The notes: a model not told the origin generated them from the sequence alone. A DNA stretch of 64,000 bases from Algoriphagus taiwanensis (GCF_036245645.1 NZ_BTPE01000002.1:186001-250000), one strand, 5' to 3'; counted from the stretch's first letter, positions 8,680 to 17,867 are shown. Program-made: numbers and translations.

Positions 8680-8684
8680 GGGCG

Positions 8685-8692
8685 CAAAATTA
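8685..8692 (-). promoter_or_regulatory. Bacteroidetes -7 element for rlmD
   Basis: On the minus strand this reads TAATTTTG, a perfect match to TAnnTTTG. It would place the transcript start almost at the MSRK ATG (8679), giving a nearly leaderless mRNA, or a 13-nt leader if MKNK (8667) is used. No clear -33 TTG was located. Confidence 0.45.
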
Positions 8693-8709
8693 GGGAAAAT
8701 GAGGCAGAA

Positions 8710-8740
8710 GACCTTTGGGGTTTTCAAAACCCCGAAGGTC
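8710..8740. repeat. Near-perfect 15+15 bp inverted repeat
   Basis: Arms 8710-8724 and 8726-8740 are complementary at 14 of 15 positions around a single central base (arm begins GACCTTTGGGGTTTT). It lies between divergent rlmD and the SDR gene, upstream of both starts, so it is not a terminator of either. The form is typical of an interspersed palindromic element. Confidence 0.6.
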
Positions 8741-8800
8741 TAGGATTAAATGAATTCGTCAATTCCCTCGATTCCCTATCTTTACCCTCAAATTTTACCC

Positions 8801-9613
8801 ATGAATTTCAAAGACAAAGTCGTCATCATCACCGGTGCCACTTCTGGAATCGGCGAGGCCTGCGCTGAGGTATTTGGTCGACAAGGTGCCAAAATCGCCA
8901 TCACCGGAAGAAATCCCCAAAAGCTGGAGCAGACTACCCTAAAACTCCGGTCGCAACACATCGAAGTTCTTCCAATCCTCGCAGATGCCGGTTCCGAAGC
9001 TGATAATCAACGAATGGCTGAGGAGACACTTTCGCATTTTGGCCGGATCGACATCCTGATCAATAATGCGGGGATTTCCATGCGAGCACTTTTTCAGGAT
9101 CTGGACTTGGAGGTTTTCAGGAAGGTTATGGATACCAATTTCTGGGGTACGGTCTATGCTACCAAGTTTTGCCTTCCGGCTATTTTGGAGTCCAAAGGCT
9201 CGATCATTGGTATTTCTTCGATCAATGGCTACCGAGGCACTCCGGCACGCACGGCCTACACAGCAAGTAAATATGCTATGAATGGCTTTTTTGAAGCACT
9301 TCGGACCGAAGTTATGAAAAAAGGCGTCCATGTTCTCGTGGTGGCTCCTGGCTTTACATCCTCTAACATCCGAAATACAGCGCTCACTGCTGACGGTTCC
9401 TCTCAGGGTGAATCTCCCCGTGACGAGTCGAAAATGATGACCTCGGAGGAAGTGGCAGAACATATTTTGAAAGCTACCCGCAAACGGAAGCGAGATATCG
9501 TTTTGACTTCTCAGGGTAAATTGGCTGTGTTTCTAAACAAATGGATGCCGGGAATTCTCGACGGAATTGTCTATAATCAGATGGCCAAAGAAAAAGACTC
9601 GCCCTTTAAATAA
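8801..9613 (+). CDS. SDR family oxidoreductase
   Basis: 270 residues from the ATG at 8801; an upstream in-frame ATG at 8750 exists but the family starts right before the first beta strand, and a TATCTTTA sequence resembling a -7 element lies between the two. Classical short-chain dehydrogenase: TGATSGIG (11-18) binds the dinucleotide, NNAG at 88-91, catalytic Ser140, Tyr153, Lys157 (YxxxK). C-terminal extension (EHILKATRKRKRDIVLTSQGKLAVFLNKWMP) resembles DHRS7-type SDRs acting on lipids or ketones. The stop codon is immediately followed by the ATG of the SF1 helicase, so the two are probably co-transcribed. Substrate unknown. Confidence 0.85.
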   Translation: MNFKDKVVIITGATSGIGEACAEVFGRQGAKIAITGRNPQKLEQTTLKLRSQHIEVLPILADAGSEADNQRMAEETLSHFGRIDILINNAGISMRALFQDLDLEVFRKVMDTNFWGTVYATKFCLPAILESKGSIIGISSINGYRGTPARTAYTASKYAMNGFFEALRTEVMKKGVHVLVVAPGFTSSNIRNTALTADGSSQGESPRDESKMMTSEEVAEHILKATRKRKRDIVLTSQGKLAVFLNKWMPGILDGIVYNQMAKEKDSPFK

Positions 9614-12600
9614 ATGCCCGAATCCATCTTCCAAACCTACCTGAATCGGCTCACGGATCTGTCAATTAAAAACAGATCTTTGTATTTGCCGAAGTTGGAA
9701 GGGTATGGGATGCTGGATTTTCGGGATTTTGATTTTTTGACTGGGGAACCTGCCTTTGAAATTCTCAGAAAGTCCATCGAAGGTAAAAAGAAAATCACGC
9801 TCACACCTGATCTCGATCCGAGGTCAGGGGATGCCAATCAGGTGTCCAAGTCACTTTCCCGAATGGCTTTTCGGGACCAGTTGACTCAGGAAGAAACCGG
9901 GGAGCAAAGTCTCTATCTGGCCTGGCTCTTTGCCGAGGGAAAGCTGATCAACGGGCAGATCATCCGCAGTCCTTTGCTTTTAAAACCTGTTCAACTCAGT
10001 AAGGAAAATGGCTTTTGGAGCTTGATTTCGGAAGAAAACTGGCAATGGAATCCTGCGTTTTTGCTGGCTTGGAGGCATGCCACTGGTCAGCAGTTGTCTG
10101 ATGATTTTTCTGATGAACTTCTGGAAAATCTGCCCAAGGATGCGCTGGAGTTTCGGACGGCATTGGCCAAACAAATTCCCGAGCATTTCGCTATTCAGGT
10201 TCAATCCAACCTGCTGGAGGATCAGATTCTTCCTTTTCCTAATTCCCAGATTTCTCTTGATCAGGAGCGTTTTTCCGAAGGAAAAGTGAGCCTAAAACCT
10301 TATGCGGTATTGGGTCAATTTGCCCAAAAGGGGAGTTTTTTGTTTTCAGATTACGAGATCTTGATGCAAGACCATTCCGAAAGTTCGCTGGAGGAATTGT
10401 TTCAGCACCTTTTTCTTTCTGAGGAAAAGGAAACGCAGATTCGGGAGGAAAATCTTTTTCCGGTCTTTCCCCTTGATGCTTCCCAGGAAAGCGCATTGAT
10501 CAAAGTTCGCCAAGGAAAAAGCCTGGTGATCCAAGGTCCTCCCGGAACCGGAAAGTCCCAATTGATTGCCAATCTGATCTCGGATTATATCGCAAGAGGT
10601 AAAAAAGTCCTGCTGGTTTCCCAAAAGAGGGCCGCTTTGGATGTGGTATTTGAGCGATTGGAAAAAGCAGGTTTCGGTTCTTTCCTTGGTTTGGTTCATG
10701 ATTTTCGGGGAGATCAGAAAGCCCTTTTTGAAAAGATCAAAACCCAGATTGAGTCTGTCGAGAACTATCAAAGTCAAAATCGGGGAATCGATGCGATCCA
10801 ATTGGAGCGGGAACTCAGCCTGCTTTCCAAAACAATTTCCAGACTTTCGGTAAAGTTTGAAGAACTTCGAACGGCCCTATTTGATGAAAAGCCTGCCGGG
10901 CTTCCTATTAAAGCGCTTTACCTTCAGGCGGATTTGCGCCAAGCCTCATTTTCGCATCCTCTTTTGCTTCAACTGGACATGGAAAAAGCAAAGACTTTTG
11001 AACAGGATTTGCGGGTTTACACGGGCTATCAGGAAAAATTTAAAGGAAATTTTTGGGAAAAACGTCACTCTTTTTCGAGGGTTCAACCCGCTGATTTTGC
11101 CCAAATTTCTGGTGCGCTAAATGGAATTGAGAATCATCGAAAACAGCTTCCTGAAGTTCTGAAGGGTGAAAAAGGTAAAAATGTTCTTTGGTCCGTCTGG
11201 TCTAGTCGGGGGTTTTTGGAGAAGGTTGAAAAGCTTCAGCTTACTTTAAATGATCTTGCTGATCCGGAGAGAGACTTTGCCTTGGTCTTTCAATCCAAAG
11301 AACAAAAAGCTCTTCTCAAGATTCGGAAATTTCTGATTCAGGCAATAGCGACTTCTCAAAGCTGGAAACTGGAGTTGGGACCTGATTTGGCAGGTTTGAG
11401 CAAGGAACTGGAACCATTGATTCCGCTTTCAAAAAGTTTTTTCGGAAAGCTTCAGGCTAGGTTTTCCAAGTCGAAATTTCCGCTGGTTTTTCGAGCCTTA
11501 GCCCAAAATTACCTGACTTTTGAAACTCAGCTCCTTCTTGCTATTCAGCTAGAATCCGAGTCAAAAATCCAGATTCAAGCTCAGGCATCTGAGCTGCCGA
11601 AATCGTATTTTTTTAGTCCCACGGGGCAATTTTCAAGTGATTTGATTCAAGTTGAAAAGCTTCTGGCTTGGAAAGAAAACTGGGAAGCCATTTTTGAGAT
11701 TCAGGAATTGTTGGATTGGAAAAAGCTAACCTTTTCAGGGTTTAGAACTGCTTTGGATCAGATTCAGACTTGGTCTGAAAGCTTTTCATCTGATTTGGTG
11801 TCCTATCGGCTTTGGTTGCATGAAGCGCAGTTTTTGGCACTGATGGAAAATGGTTTGGAAAAGGCATTTTACGAGAATCCGCTGAATTGGCCATCGGTTT
11901 TTGCTGAATTGAAGGCCTTTGATCAGTTTTTGGAAGAATGGAAATTCAGAGAATTGGGTGAGCATTTGGTGGAGAACTTTTCCGATTTGAGCTTGATTCA
12001 GCATATTTCAATCTTTTGGAATTCTTGGCGATTGGCTTGGATAGGGGAGATTGAGCGGCAGCATCCGGTGTTGAGCGAAATGGGGTCCCTGCGTCTCAGT
12101 CATGAAATGGAGGAACTCAAAACTTCCATTCTTGAAAAGCGAAAAAATACCCGGCATTTGGCTTTGCTCAGGCTTCGGGAGCGGGTGGCCGAGCACCTGG
12201 ATTACAATAGACTGGGCAATCGCCTGACTTATCGGGAACTGCTTCATCAAGTCAGTAAAAAGCGCCAAAAATGGTCTATCCGGAAGTTGGTGGAAGAGTT
12301 GGGAGAAGAGGTCTTTCGGGTGCTTCCATGCTGGTTGGGCAGTCCGGAGACAGTCTCGGCAGTTTTTCCAACAAGTCAAGTGTTTGATTTGGTCATATTT
12401 GACGAGGCTTCCCAGTGTCCTGTCGAGCGAGGCTTGCCGGCTATGCTGCGAGGAAAACAGGTGGTTGTGGCCGGTGATTCCAAACAGCTTCGACCTTCGG
12501 ATTTTTATCAGGTGAAGTGGGAAAATGAGGAAGAAGGGATGGAGTACGAAGCTGAGTCTTTGCTGGAGTTGGCAGGCCATTTTTTTGAAAATTTGCAATT

Positions 12601-13486
12601 GAAAGGGCATTATCGCTCTGCAGACCCTGCTTTGATTCACTTTTCCAATTCACATTTTTATGGAAATCGACTTGAAACCTTGCCTGATTATGACACGGTC
12701 AAGGCTGGAAAAACTCCTTTTTTCTGGGAAAAAACAGAAGGAATCTGGGAAAATCAGATCAATCGAACGGAAGCGGAAGCGGTCTCGAATCGAATTCAGG
12801 TGATTTTGAAAGAGACTCCCCAAGACTCCATTGGGATTGTAACAGGTAATTATTTTCAGATGGAGCTGATTCGGGAACTGCTTTGGAAAGGAGGTTATCA
12901 GGATGCAGTCATCAAAGTTCGGAATATTGAAAATGTGCAGGGCGATGAATTCGATCAGGTGATTTTGTCTTTGGGGTACGCGTCTAATCGGGAGGGAAAA
13001 TTGGTGACCAATTTTGGTCTCTTGGGCAAATCCGGTGCTGAAAACCGGTTGAATGTCGCCATCACCCGCGCCAGGAAAATGCTCCATGTCATTTCTTCCA
13101 TCGAGCCGGAGGATTTCCGTCCCGGTCAATTGAGTAATCCGAGTTTGTCCTTGCTTCGGGAGTTTTTGGCTTTTGTGAAAGCGCAAAGCAAGACACGGAA
13201 GATTCCTGCCCTAGAGGTCAAAGTACCTGGTTTTGAGTTGGATTGGAGTTTGAAGAATCAGCTATTAAATAAAGATGATACTTATTCCAAAGAGATTCCT
13301 TCTGCGGTGATGGATTTGATGAAAACTGATTCCGATGGAAATCAGACTGCGATTTTGACCGACGATCAACGGTTTTTTGATGCACCTTCAGCCAAAGCAG
13401 CTATGGCTTACCATCCGATTTTACTGGAGGAAAAAGGCTGGAAATGGGAGTGGATTTGGAGCAGATTCTGGAAGGCAGAAAGATGA
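9614..13486 (+). CDS. DUF4011-type superfamily 1 DNA/RNA helicase, possible Vsr-like tail
   Basis: 1290 residues. The N-terminus (FQTYLNRLTDLSIKNRSLYLPKL) matches the opening of DUF4011 helicases. Walker A GPPGTGKS is at 308-315; then a roughly 600-residue, Lys/Glu/Leu-rich, probably helical insertion; motif II DEAS at 930-933; VVAGDSKQLRPSDF (motif III), GHYRSADPALI (motif IV), NVQGDEFDQVI (motif V) and NVAITRARK (motif VI, near 1146). The last 40 residues (TDDQRFF...LLEEKGWKWEWIWSRFW) look like the end of a Vsr/MTES_1575 nuclease domain, but a complete catalytic set is not evident. Directly abuts the SDR gene; hipBA follows. A defence role is plausible (Hhe-type proteins) but inferred. Confidence 0.8.
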   Translation: MPESIFQTYLNRLTDLSIKNRSLYLPKLEGYGMLDFRDFDFLTGEPAFEILRKSIEGKKKITLTPDLDPRSGDANQVSKSLSRMAFRDQLTQEETGEQSLYLAWLFAEGKLINGQIIRSPLLLKPVQLSKENGFWSLISEENWQWNPAFLLAWRHATGQQLSDDFSDELLENLPKDALEFRTALAKQIPEHFAIQVQSNLLEDQILPFPNSQISLDQERFSEGKVSLKPYAVLGQFAQKGSFLFSDYEILMQDHSESSLEELFQHLFLSEEKETQIREENLFPVFPLDASQESALIKVRQGKSLVIQGPPGTGKSQLIANLISDYIARGKKVLLVSQKRAALDVVFERLEKAGFGSFLGLVHDFRGDQKALFEKIKTQIESVENYQSQNRGIDAIQLERELSLLSKTISRLSVKFEELRTALFDEKPAGLPIKALYLQADLRQASFSHPLLLQLDMEKAKTFEQDLRVYTGYQEKFKGNFWEKRHSFSRVQPADFAQISGALNGIENHRKQLPEVLKGEKGKNVLWSVWSSRGFLEKVEKLQLTLNDLADPERDFALVFQSKEQKALLKIRKFLIQAIATSQSWKLELGPDLAGLSKELEPLIPLSKSFFGKLQARFSKSKFPLVFRALAQNYLTFETQLLLAIQLESESKIQIQAQASELPKSYFFSPTGQFSSDLIQVEKLLAWKENWEAIFEIQELLDWKKLTFSGFRTALDQIQTWSESFSSDLVSYRLWLHEAQFLALMENGLEKAFYENPLNWPSVFAELKAFDQFLEEWKFRELGEHLVENFSDLSLIQHISIFWNSWRLAWIGEIERQHPVLSEMGSLRLSHEMEELKTSILEKRKNTRHLALLRLRERVAEHLDYNRLGNRLTYRELLHQVSKKRQKWSIRKLVEELGEEVFRVLPCWLGSPETVSAVFPTSQVFDLVIFDEASQCPVERGLPAMLRGKQVVVAGDSKQLRPSDFYQVKWENEEEGMEYEAESLLELAGHFFENLQLKGHYRSADPALIHFSNSHFYGNRLETLPDYDTVKAGKTPFFWEKTEGIWENQINRTEAEAVSNRIQVILKETPQDSIGIVTGNYFQMELIRELLWKGGYQDAVIKVRNIENVQGDEFDQVILSLGYASNREGKLVTNFGLLGKSGAENRLNVAITRARKMLHVISSIEPEDFRPGQLSNPSLSLLREFLAFVKAQSKTRKIPALEVKVPGFELDWSLKNQLLNKDDTYSKEIPSAVMDLMKTDSDGNQTAILTDDQRFFDAPSAKAAMAYHPILLEEKGWKWEWIWSRFWKAER

Positions 13487-13885
13487 AGTCAGAAATCTGA
13501 AGAAAGTTAACAGTAGGCAGTCTCAGTAGGCAGATTTTGGAAGACTGATGGCTTAAATTAGAAAACTGATAAGAATAAGCAGTTTCGAAGTTCTGAATTT
13601 ATGTCGAGAGAGAAGTTTAAATTATTAAGGGGCTGGATTAACCATTGAAAAAGCATAAAGCAAATCGCGACTATCTTTTACTGATTATTTTATAGGGAGT
13701 GATTTATCATTCCTTATAATATATTTTTTGATTTAATGAATGAATATTGATTCATAAAATAATTTTGAAATTCCAGAAGTCTCGCTTATGTCTAGCGTCT
13801 TACGTCTATCATCTTTATTCATATTTTTGATTGATTTTTCATTCATTAAATTGTAAAAATGAGTTTTATGTATGATATTTAATGC
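13487..13885. other. 399-bp non-coding interval with decayed short repeats and the hipBA control region
   Basis: No credible gene. It holds a 13-bp near-tandem duplication (13511-13523 and 13524-13536, both starting CAGTAGGCAG), a threefold 7-bp degenerate repeat (13790-13810, GTCTAGC/GTCTTAC/GTCTATC) and strongly AT-rich DNA. The right half carries the predicted hipBA promoter and operators. No clear terminator for the helicase gene was found. Confidence 0.6.
13731..13851 (+). promoter_or_regulatory. hipBA promoter with paired operator-like inverted repeats
   Basis: ATTTAATGAATGAA at 13731-13744 is repeated exactly in inverted orientation at 13838-13851. The left copy is part of an 18-bp imperfect palindrome (13737-13754). 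Between the copies, at 13760-13767, is TAATTTTG, a perfect TAnnTTTG -7 element on the plus strand; the left palindrome would cover the -33 region. This is the geometry expected for HipB autorepression. Leader to the hipB ATG would be about 115 nt. Confidence 0.5.
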
Positions 13886-14224
13886 ATGGATATCGCGCAG
13901 CTTTCAGATATGGCCATTCTTCGCATGATCGGGGACTTCATCAAAAAGAAGCGGATGGCCCTCAATAAGACTCAGGATGAGATGGCTACAGAGGCCGGGA
14001 TGAGTCGTTCTACCCTCAGTTTGCTTGAGCGCGGGGAGAAGGTTCATTTGCTGACTTTGATTCAGGCGCTTCGGGTTTTGGATGAGTTGCAGTTGCTCGA
14101 GGCTTTTGAGGTACGTCAGCAGATCAGTCCTCTCGAATACATCAAGCTCCAAAAGAAATATCAGCGGCAGCGGGTAAGGCATCCGGATATCGCAGCCGAG
14201 GATGATCGTCCTTCAGAATGGTAG
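13886..14224 (+). CDS. hipB: HipB-like XRE-family antitoxin/repressor
   Basis: 112 residues. A helix-turn-helix of the XRE/Cro class occupies about residues 14-70 (IGDFIKKKRMALNKTQDEMATEAGMSRSTLSLLERG split over the recognition helices), followed by a C-terminal helical tail (PLEYIKLQKKYQRQRVR). HipB neutralises the HipA kinase and represses its own operon. The stop overlaps the start of hipA by 7 nt, typical of coupled antitoxin-toxin genes. Operator-like repeats and a -7 element lie upstream. Confidence 0.85.
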   Translation: MDIAQLSDMAILRMIGDFIKKKRMALNKTQDEMATEAGMSRSTLSLLERGEKVHLLTLIQALRVLDELQLLEAFEVRQQISPLEYIKLQKKYQRQRVRHPDIAAEDDRPSEW

Positions 14225-15519
14225 TCGCAGCGGAAGTTTGGCTTTGGGATCGCTTGGCTGGTGCAATCCTTTGGGATGAGACACAGCAATTGGCAAGCTT
14301 TGAGTTTGATCAGGGCTTTTTGCGCTCGGGCTGGGATATAGCACCTGTCACTATGCCGCTGAGACAGGGCAAGCGTTTGTATTCTTTTCCGGAAATCAGG
14401 CGAGGGCGAAATGATGCCTTTGATACCTTTAAAGGCCTTCCCGGACTTTTGGCGGATATGCTTCCCGACAAATACGGCAATCGGCTCATCAATGCCTGGC
14501 TGGTGCAAAACGGCCGACCAACCGACAGTCTCAACCCTGTGGAATTGCTTTGTTTTATTGGAAAGCGGGGAGTAGGGGCACTTGAGATCAAGCCTTCACT
14601 TCGATCAGAAAGCAGTACTTCGAGTAATCTGGAACTGGATAGTCTGGTATCCATCGCCAACAAAATCTTAAACAGTCGTGAAAGTTTTCAAACCGACCTT
14701 TCTCAGGAGGAGGAAGAGGCCTTGGCCGACATTCTTAAAATCGGAACTTCTGCAGGAGGTGCTCGTGCAAAGGCAGTAATCGCATATAATCCTAAAACCG
14801 GGGAAGTAAAAAGTGGACAGGTGAAAGCCCCCAAAGGATTTACCTATTGGTTGATCAAATTTGACGGGGTGACGGACAGTCAGTTTGGAGCTTCGGTGGG
14901 GTATGGTCGGGTAGAAATGGCTTATTATCTGATGGCCAAAGAAGCTGGAATCGAAATGAATGAATCCCGGCTTTTGGAGGAAAATGGGCGGGCTCACTTC
15001 ATGACTAAGCGATTTGATCGGACCGATACCGGTGACAAAATCCACATGCAAAGCTTATGTGGGATGCGACATTTTGATTTCAATCAGGTGGGCGTTTACA
15101 GCTATGAGCAGGTTTTTGAAACGATGCGGATGTTGAGATTGTCCTATCCTGAGGCAGAACAGATGTTTATCCGTATGGTCTTCAATGTCCTTGCCCGCAA
15201 TTGCGATGACCATACCAAAAACTTTGCTTTTCTGATGAATCAAAGCGGAAAGTGGACACTTTCTCCAGCCTTTGATATTTGCCATGCCTATCGGCCCGGG
15301 AGCTTATGGGTGAGCAGCCAATCCCTTCAAGTCAATGGAAAAAGGGAAGGAATAGGCGATGTGGACTTTCTGGAAATAGCCCGGAAAATGAATATCAAAA
15401 AGCCGGAAGAAAAGATCGGTCAGGTCAGAAAAGCAGTGAAGCGGTGGAATGAATTTGCTGATGAAGTCCAAGTCGATCCCAAACTCCGGGATTCGGTCCA
15501 AGCGACTCTTTTGGTTTAG
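14218..15519 (+). CDS. hipA: HipA family serine/threonine kinase toxin
   Basis: 433 residues, full length for the family. N-terminal 'couple_hipA' subdomain (1-110, with FKGLPGLLADMLPDKYGN), then the HipA kinase: GTSAGGARAKA glycine-rich loop, FMTKRFDR, catalytic NCDDHTKN (Asn328, Asp330/331, His332, Asn335) and Mg2+-binding Asp353 in SPAFDI. Characterised HipA kinases phosphorylate glutamyl-tRNA synthetase or related aminoacyl-tRNA synthetases and cause growth arrest; this target is assumed only by family. All catalytic residues are intact, so the toxin is probably functional. The 3' end overlaps the stop of the convergent membrane-protein gene by 4 nt. Confidence 0.9.
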   Translation: MVVAAEVWLWDRLAGAILWDETQQLASFEFDQGFLRSGWDIAPVTMPLRQGKRLYSFPEIRRGRNDAFDTFKGLPGLLADMLPDKYGNRLINAWLVQNGRPTDSLNPVELLCFIGKRGVGALEIKPSLRSESSTSSNLELDSLVSIANKILNSRESFQTDLSQEEEEALADILKIGTSAGGARAKAVIAYNPKTGEVKSGQVKAPKGFTYWLIKFDGVTDSQFGASVGYGRVEMAYYLMAKEAGIEMNESRLLEENGRAHFMTKRFDRTDTGDKIHMQSLCGMRHFDFNQVGVYSYEQVFETMRMLRLSYPEAEQMFIRMVFNVLARNCDDHTKNFAFLMNQSGKWTLSPAFDICHAYRPGSLWVSSQSLQVNGKREGIGDVDFLEIARKMNIKKPEEKIGQVRKAVKRWNEFADEVQVDPKLRDSVQATLLV

Positions 15520-16409
15520 TCTTGGGGTTTTGCCCCTGCTCCTCTGAGATTGACCAGTTTGTTCAAGGTCTGAAACCAAAATGGAGCACCCACAATTCCT
15601 GCGATAATCGAGAAAATCAATCCTAAAATCTTGTTTGTGAATTCTCTGAAACTCAGTTCCCCGTCCCCTTTTTGCCATCCAAAGGGAAGCTTTGTAGCAT
15701 CCAAAGATGCCTGTATTTCCTTTAATTCATTGATTTTAAGATCAATTTTGGCTTCTGTGCTTAAGGAATCAGGAAGAGCAGCTTGATTATTTGGATCGAG
15801 ATTCTCAATATTCTCACTGATCCGATCTGCTAATGCCGCGGACTCTGCGGGGTGGTTGTATAGATATTGGATAATGTTGATTGAGTCTACGTTGAGGAAA
15901 ATGACCACAGCTGTTGAAATGATGACGATGAAAAATTGAGCTTTCTTTTTGTAGGTTCCGGAAATCCTGTCCATGCAGTCATTAAACCAGCCTTCAATAT
16001 CTCTCCGTACATCCTCTAGGCCATTTTTGGCTTCTGAAATGCTTTGAAGCAATCTTCTTTTCAAATCCTCGGGAAGGTCTGAAGCTCCTACAGATTCTTT
16101 AAGGGATACCAAATCATAAGGCATTTCTTTTTTGTTGACCAAGTCCAGTAAGACTCCCGAAAAAACCTTGGAAGGGATATAACTTGCCCTTCTTCCCTGG
16201 GCAGTCAACCCGTCAATTAATCTGTGATTAAGGAATTTTTCTCCCAGATTATTTTCCCGAAAAGTATCCTTAAGCCACTTTTCCAGATTTTCGGCCCTCA
16301 GGTCCAGATAGTGGGCAATCAATTCTTGGATGGTCGAACAGGCTAGGGCAATCAGAAAGTAAATAAAAACCAGACCGATGACAAGGTTGAGGATAGAAGA
16401 GAAGTCCAT
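15516..16409 (-). CDS. Hypothetical membrane protein with three predicted TM segments
   Basis: 297 residues. TM1 is at the extreme N-terminus (about 5-27, LNLVIGLVFIYFLIALACS), TM2 around 157-175 (AQFFIVIISTAVVIFLNV), TM3 around 262-280 (ILGLIFSIIAGIVGAPFWF). Between TM1 and TM2 lies a charged helical domain that begins HYLDLRAENLEKWL; between TM2 and TM3 is a loop rich in Asn/Glu/Leu. No enzymatic motif is visible and I do not recognise a characterised family. ATG at 16409. It converges with hipA, their stop codons overlapping; the secreted coiled-coil protein lies upstream on the same strand. Confidence 0.65.
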   Translation of the reverse strand: MDFSSILNLVIGLVFIYFLIALACSTIQELIAHYLDLRAENLEKWLKDTFRENNLGEKFLNHRLIDGLTAQGRRASYIPSKVFSGVLLDLVNKKEMPYDLVSLKESVGASDLPEDLKRRLLQSISEAKNGLEDVRRDIEGWFNDCMDRISGTYKKKAQFFIVIISTAVVIFLNVDSINIIQYLYNHPAESAALADRISENIENLDPNNQAALPDSLSTEAKIDLKINELKEIQASLDATKLPFGWQKGDGELSFREFTNKILGLIFSIIAGIVGAPFWFQTLNKLVNLRGAGAKPQD

Positions 16410-16523
16410 GGATAAGAATTTATGGTTGCAACTGGAAAAATTTACCTTGATTTACAGAATATACTTCTGAAAATCAATAGGTTGCTGGAAATTTTTTACG
16501 CCAAGTCCAAAGCCAATAAAACC

Positions 16524-17867
16524 CTAATTTCCGCAAGGATTGGCCATAATCGGAGCAAGTTCCTGATTGTAGACATTCATTTTTTTAAAGAAAACCTGCT
16601 GGGAATCGTCTCCATATTGCCTGTCGATTTCTGTGAATTTGTCATAAATCCCTTCGAAAATCGCCAACAGCCTTTTTTGACAATCCATCGTTTTTTGCTT
16701 TGCATCCCGCTCTTTAGAGTCCAGGGAGTTACCCAGAAGGGCTTTTTCATCTTTCAAAATGCTTTCCTTGAGTTCAAGCTTTTGAATTTCCACAAATTCA
16801 TTCCCTTCAAACATGGACTCCATTGCATCCTTTGCTGATTCTATGGAACCTTGTTTTTTACTAAACTCCTTAGACTTGCTGATAGCCTTGGATTCCAAAA
16901 CCTTCCTTTTTTCTAAAATCTGCTTTTTGATTTCTACAATTTCCACATCGATTTGTGCTCTTCGGACACTGTTTCCTTCTGGCGAAGCTGTGGCCAGGCG
17001 CTGTCTGGCAGCAGCCTCCTGCCTGGCTAGAGCATCTTGCTCTTTGGCTCTGGCTGCATCCATTTTTTCGCCGGTCTCTATGATTTTTTCCTCGATCTTT
17101 TGTTGCAGTGGGGTGTAATCTTTTCCATTGAAAGAAAGGTTTACATCTTCGATTTTTTCCAGTCTGGAGACATAATCATCACTTTCCCAGCCGGTGATCA
17201 AGTAGGTTTGGTTTTCAAAGAAAACATAGCCTATTCCAAAAGGACTCATGATCAGCATTCGATTTTCAGGATTCATCTGAAAGTCTGTGTTTTTGGAAAA
17301 CCAAACCAACATATGGCCACCTTCTTCCAGATTTACTCCTTGAAAGCTTTCTGATGGAAATTGAGATTTATCACCCACGTAGGTTTTATTTCCATCCCGC
17401 TCCATGTAGTCTTTGAAAAATTGGGGCTCTGTGACTCCTTCCAGGTAATCCGGCAAATAGGAAAGCATTTCCCAAGTAATCATGGCGATTTTGTCTCCGG
17501 TTCGCTGTCGGGTCGAATAGGTAAAAAACTCCCCCGTTTCCAATTCCACAGCAAAGTCCATTTCATTGAACAATTCCGAACCTTTTTGTCGCTTGAGCTG
17601 CTCGGCAAGATCTTTATCCATTCCGAACAGGCCATTTTTGGTGTTCATGTAGAAATAGGAATTGACTTGGATCTCGGAGGTTTTGGCCGTGAAGTAGAAT
17701 TTTTTGTTGAAGAAAAATTCCTGATCAAGGGTGAAAGGGGACTTGAGTGAAATCTCCTGCAATTGGAATTTGTCCTTATCCGATTTTTCCTTAAGGCCTT
17801 GAGGCACTTGTGCTAGGGAAAAGTGGAAAATTAGACTAAAAACCAGGGAAAGTGCGACGCGGGTCAT
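16524..17867 (-). CDS. Secreted protein with C-terminal coiled coil, unknown function
   Basis: 447 residues, Sec signal peptide (MTRVALSLVFSLIFHFSLAQ, cleavage near 20). The N-terminal half is beta-rich and contains several 'FYFTAKT', 'ITGWESDDYVSRLEKIEDVNL' type segments; from about residue 260 to 425 it becomes a long charged helical region (QQKIEEKIIETGEKMDAARA, then KKQILEKRKVLESKAISKS) likely to form a coiled coil. It ends NPCGN with a lone Cys. ATG at 17867. Probably periplasmic or surface-exposed. No family recognised. Upstream of the three-TM protein on the same strand, spacing 114 bp. Confidence 0.65.
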   Translation of the reverse strand: MTRVALSLVFSLIFHFSLAQVPQGLKEKSDKDKFQLQEISLKSPFTLDQEFFFNKKFYFTAKTSEIQVNSYFYMNTKNGLFGMDKDLAEQLKRQKGSELFNEMDFAVELETGEFFTYSTRQRTGDKIAMITWEMLSYLPDYLEGVTEPQFFKDYMERDGNKTYVGDKSQFPSESFQGVNLEEGGHMLVWFSKNTDFQMNPENRMLIMSPFGIGYVFFENQTYLITGWESDDYVSRLEKIEDVNLSFNGKDYTPLQQKIEEKIIETGEKMDAARAKEQDALARQEAAARQRLATASPEGNSVRRAQIDVEIVEIKKQILEKRKVLESKAISKSKEFSKKQGSIESAKDAMESMFEGNEFVEIQKLELKESILKDEKALLGNSLDSKERDAKQKTMDCQKRLLAIFEGIYDKFTEIDRQYGDDSQQVFFKKMNVYNQELAPIMANPCGN

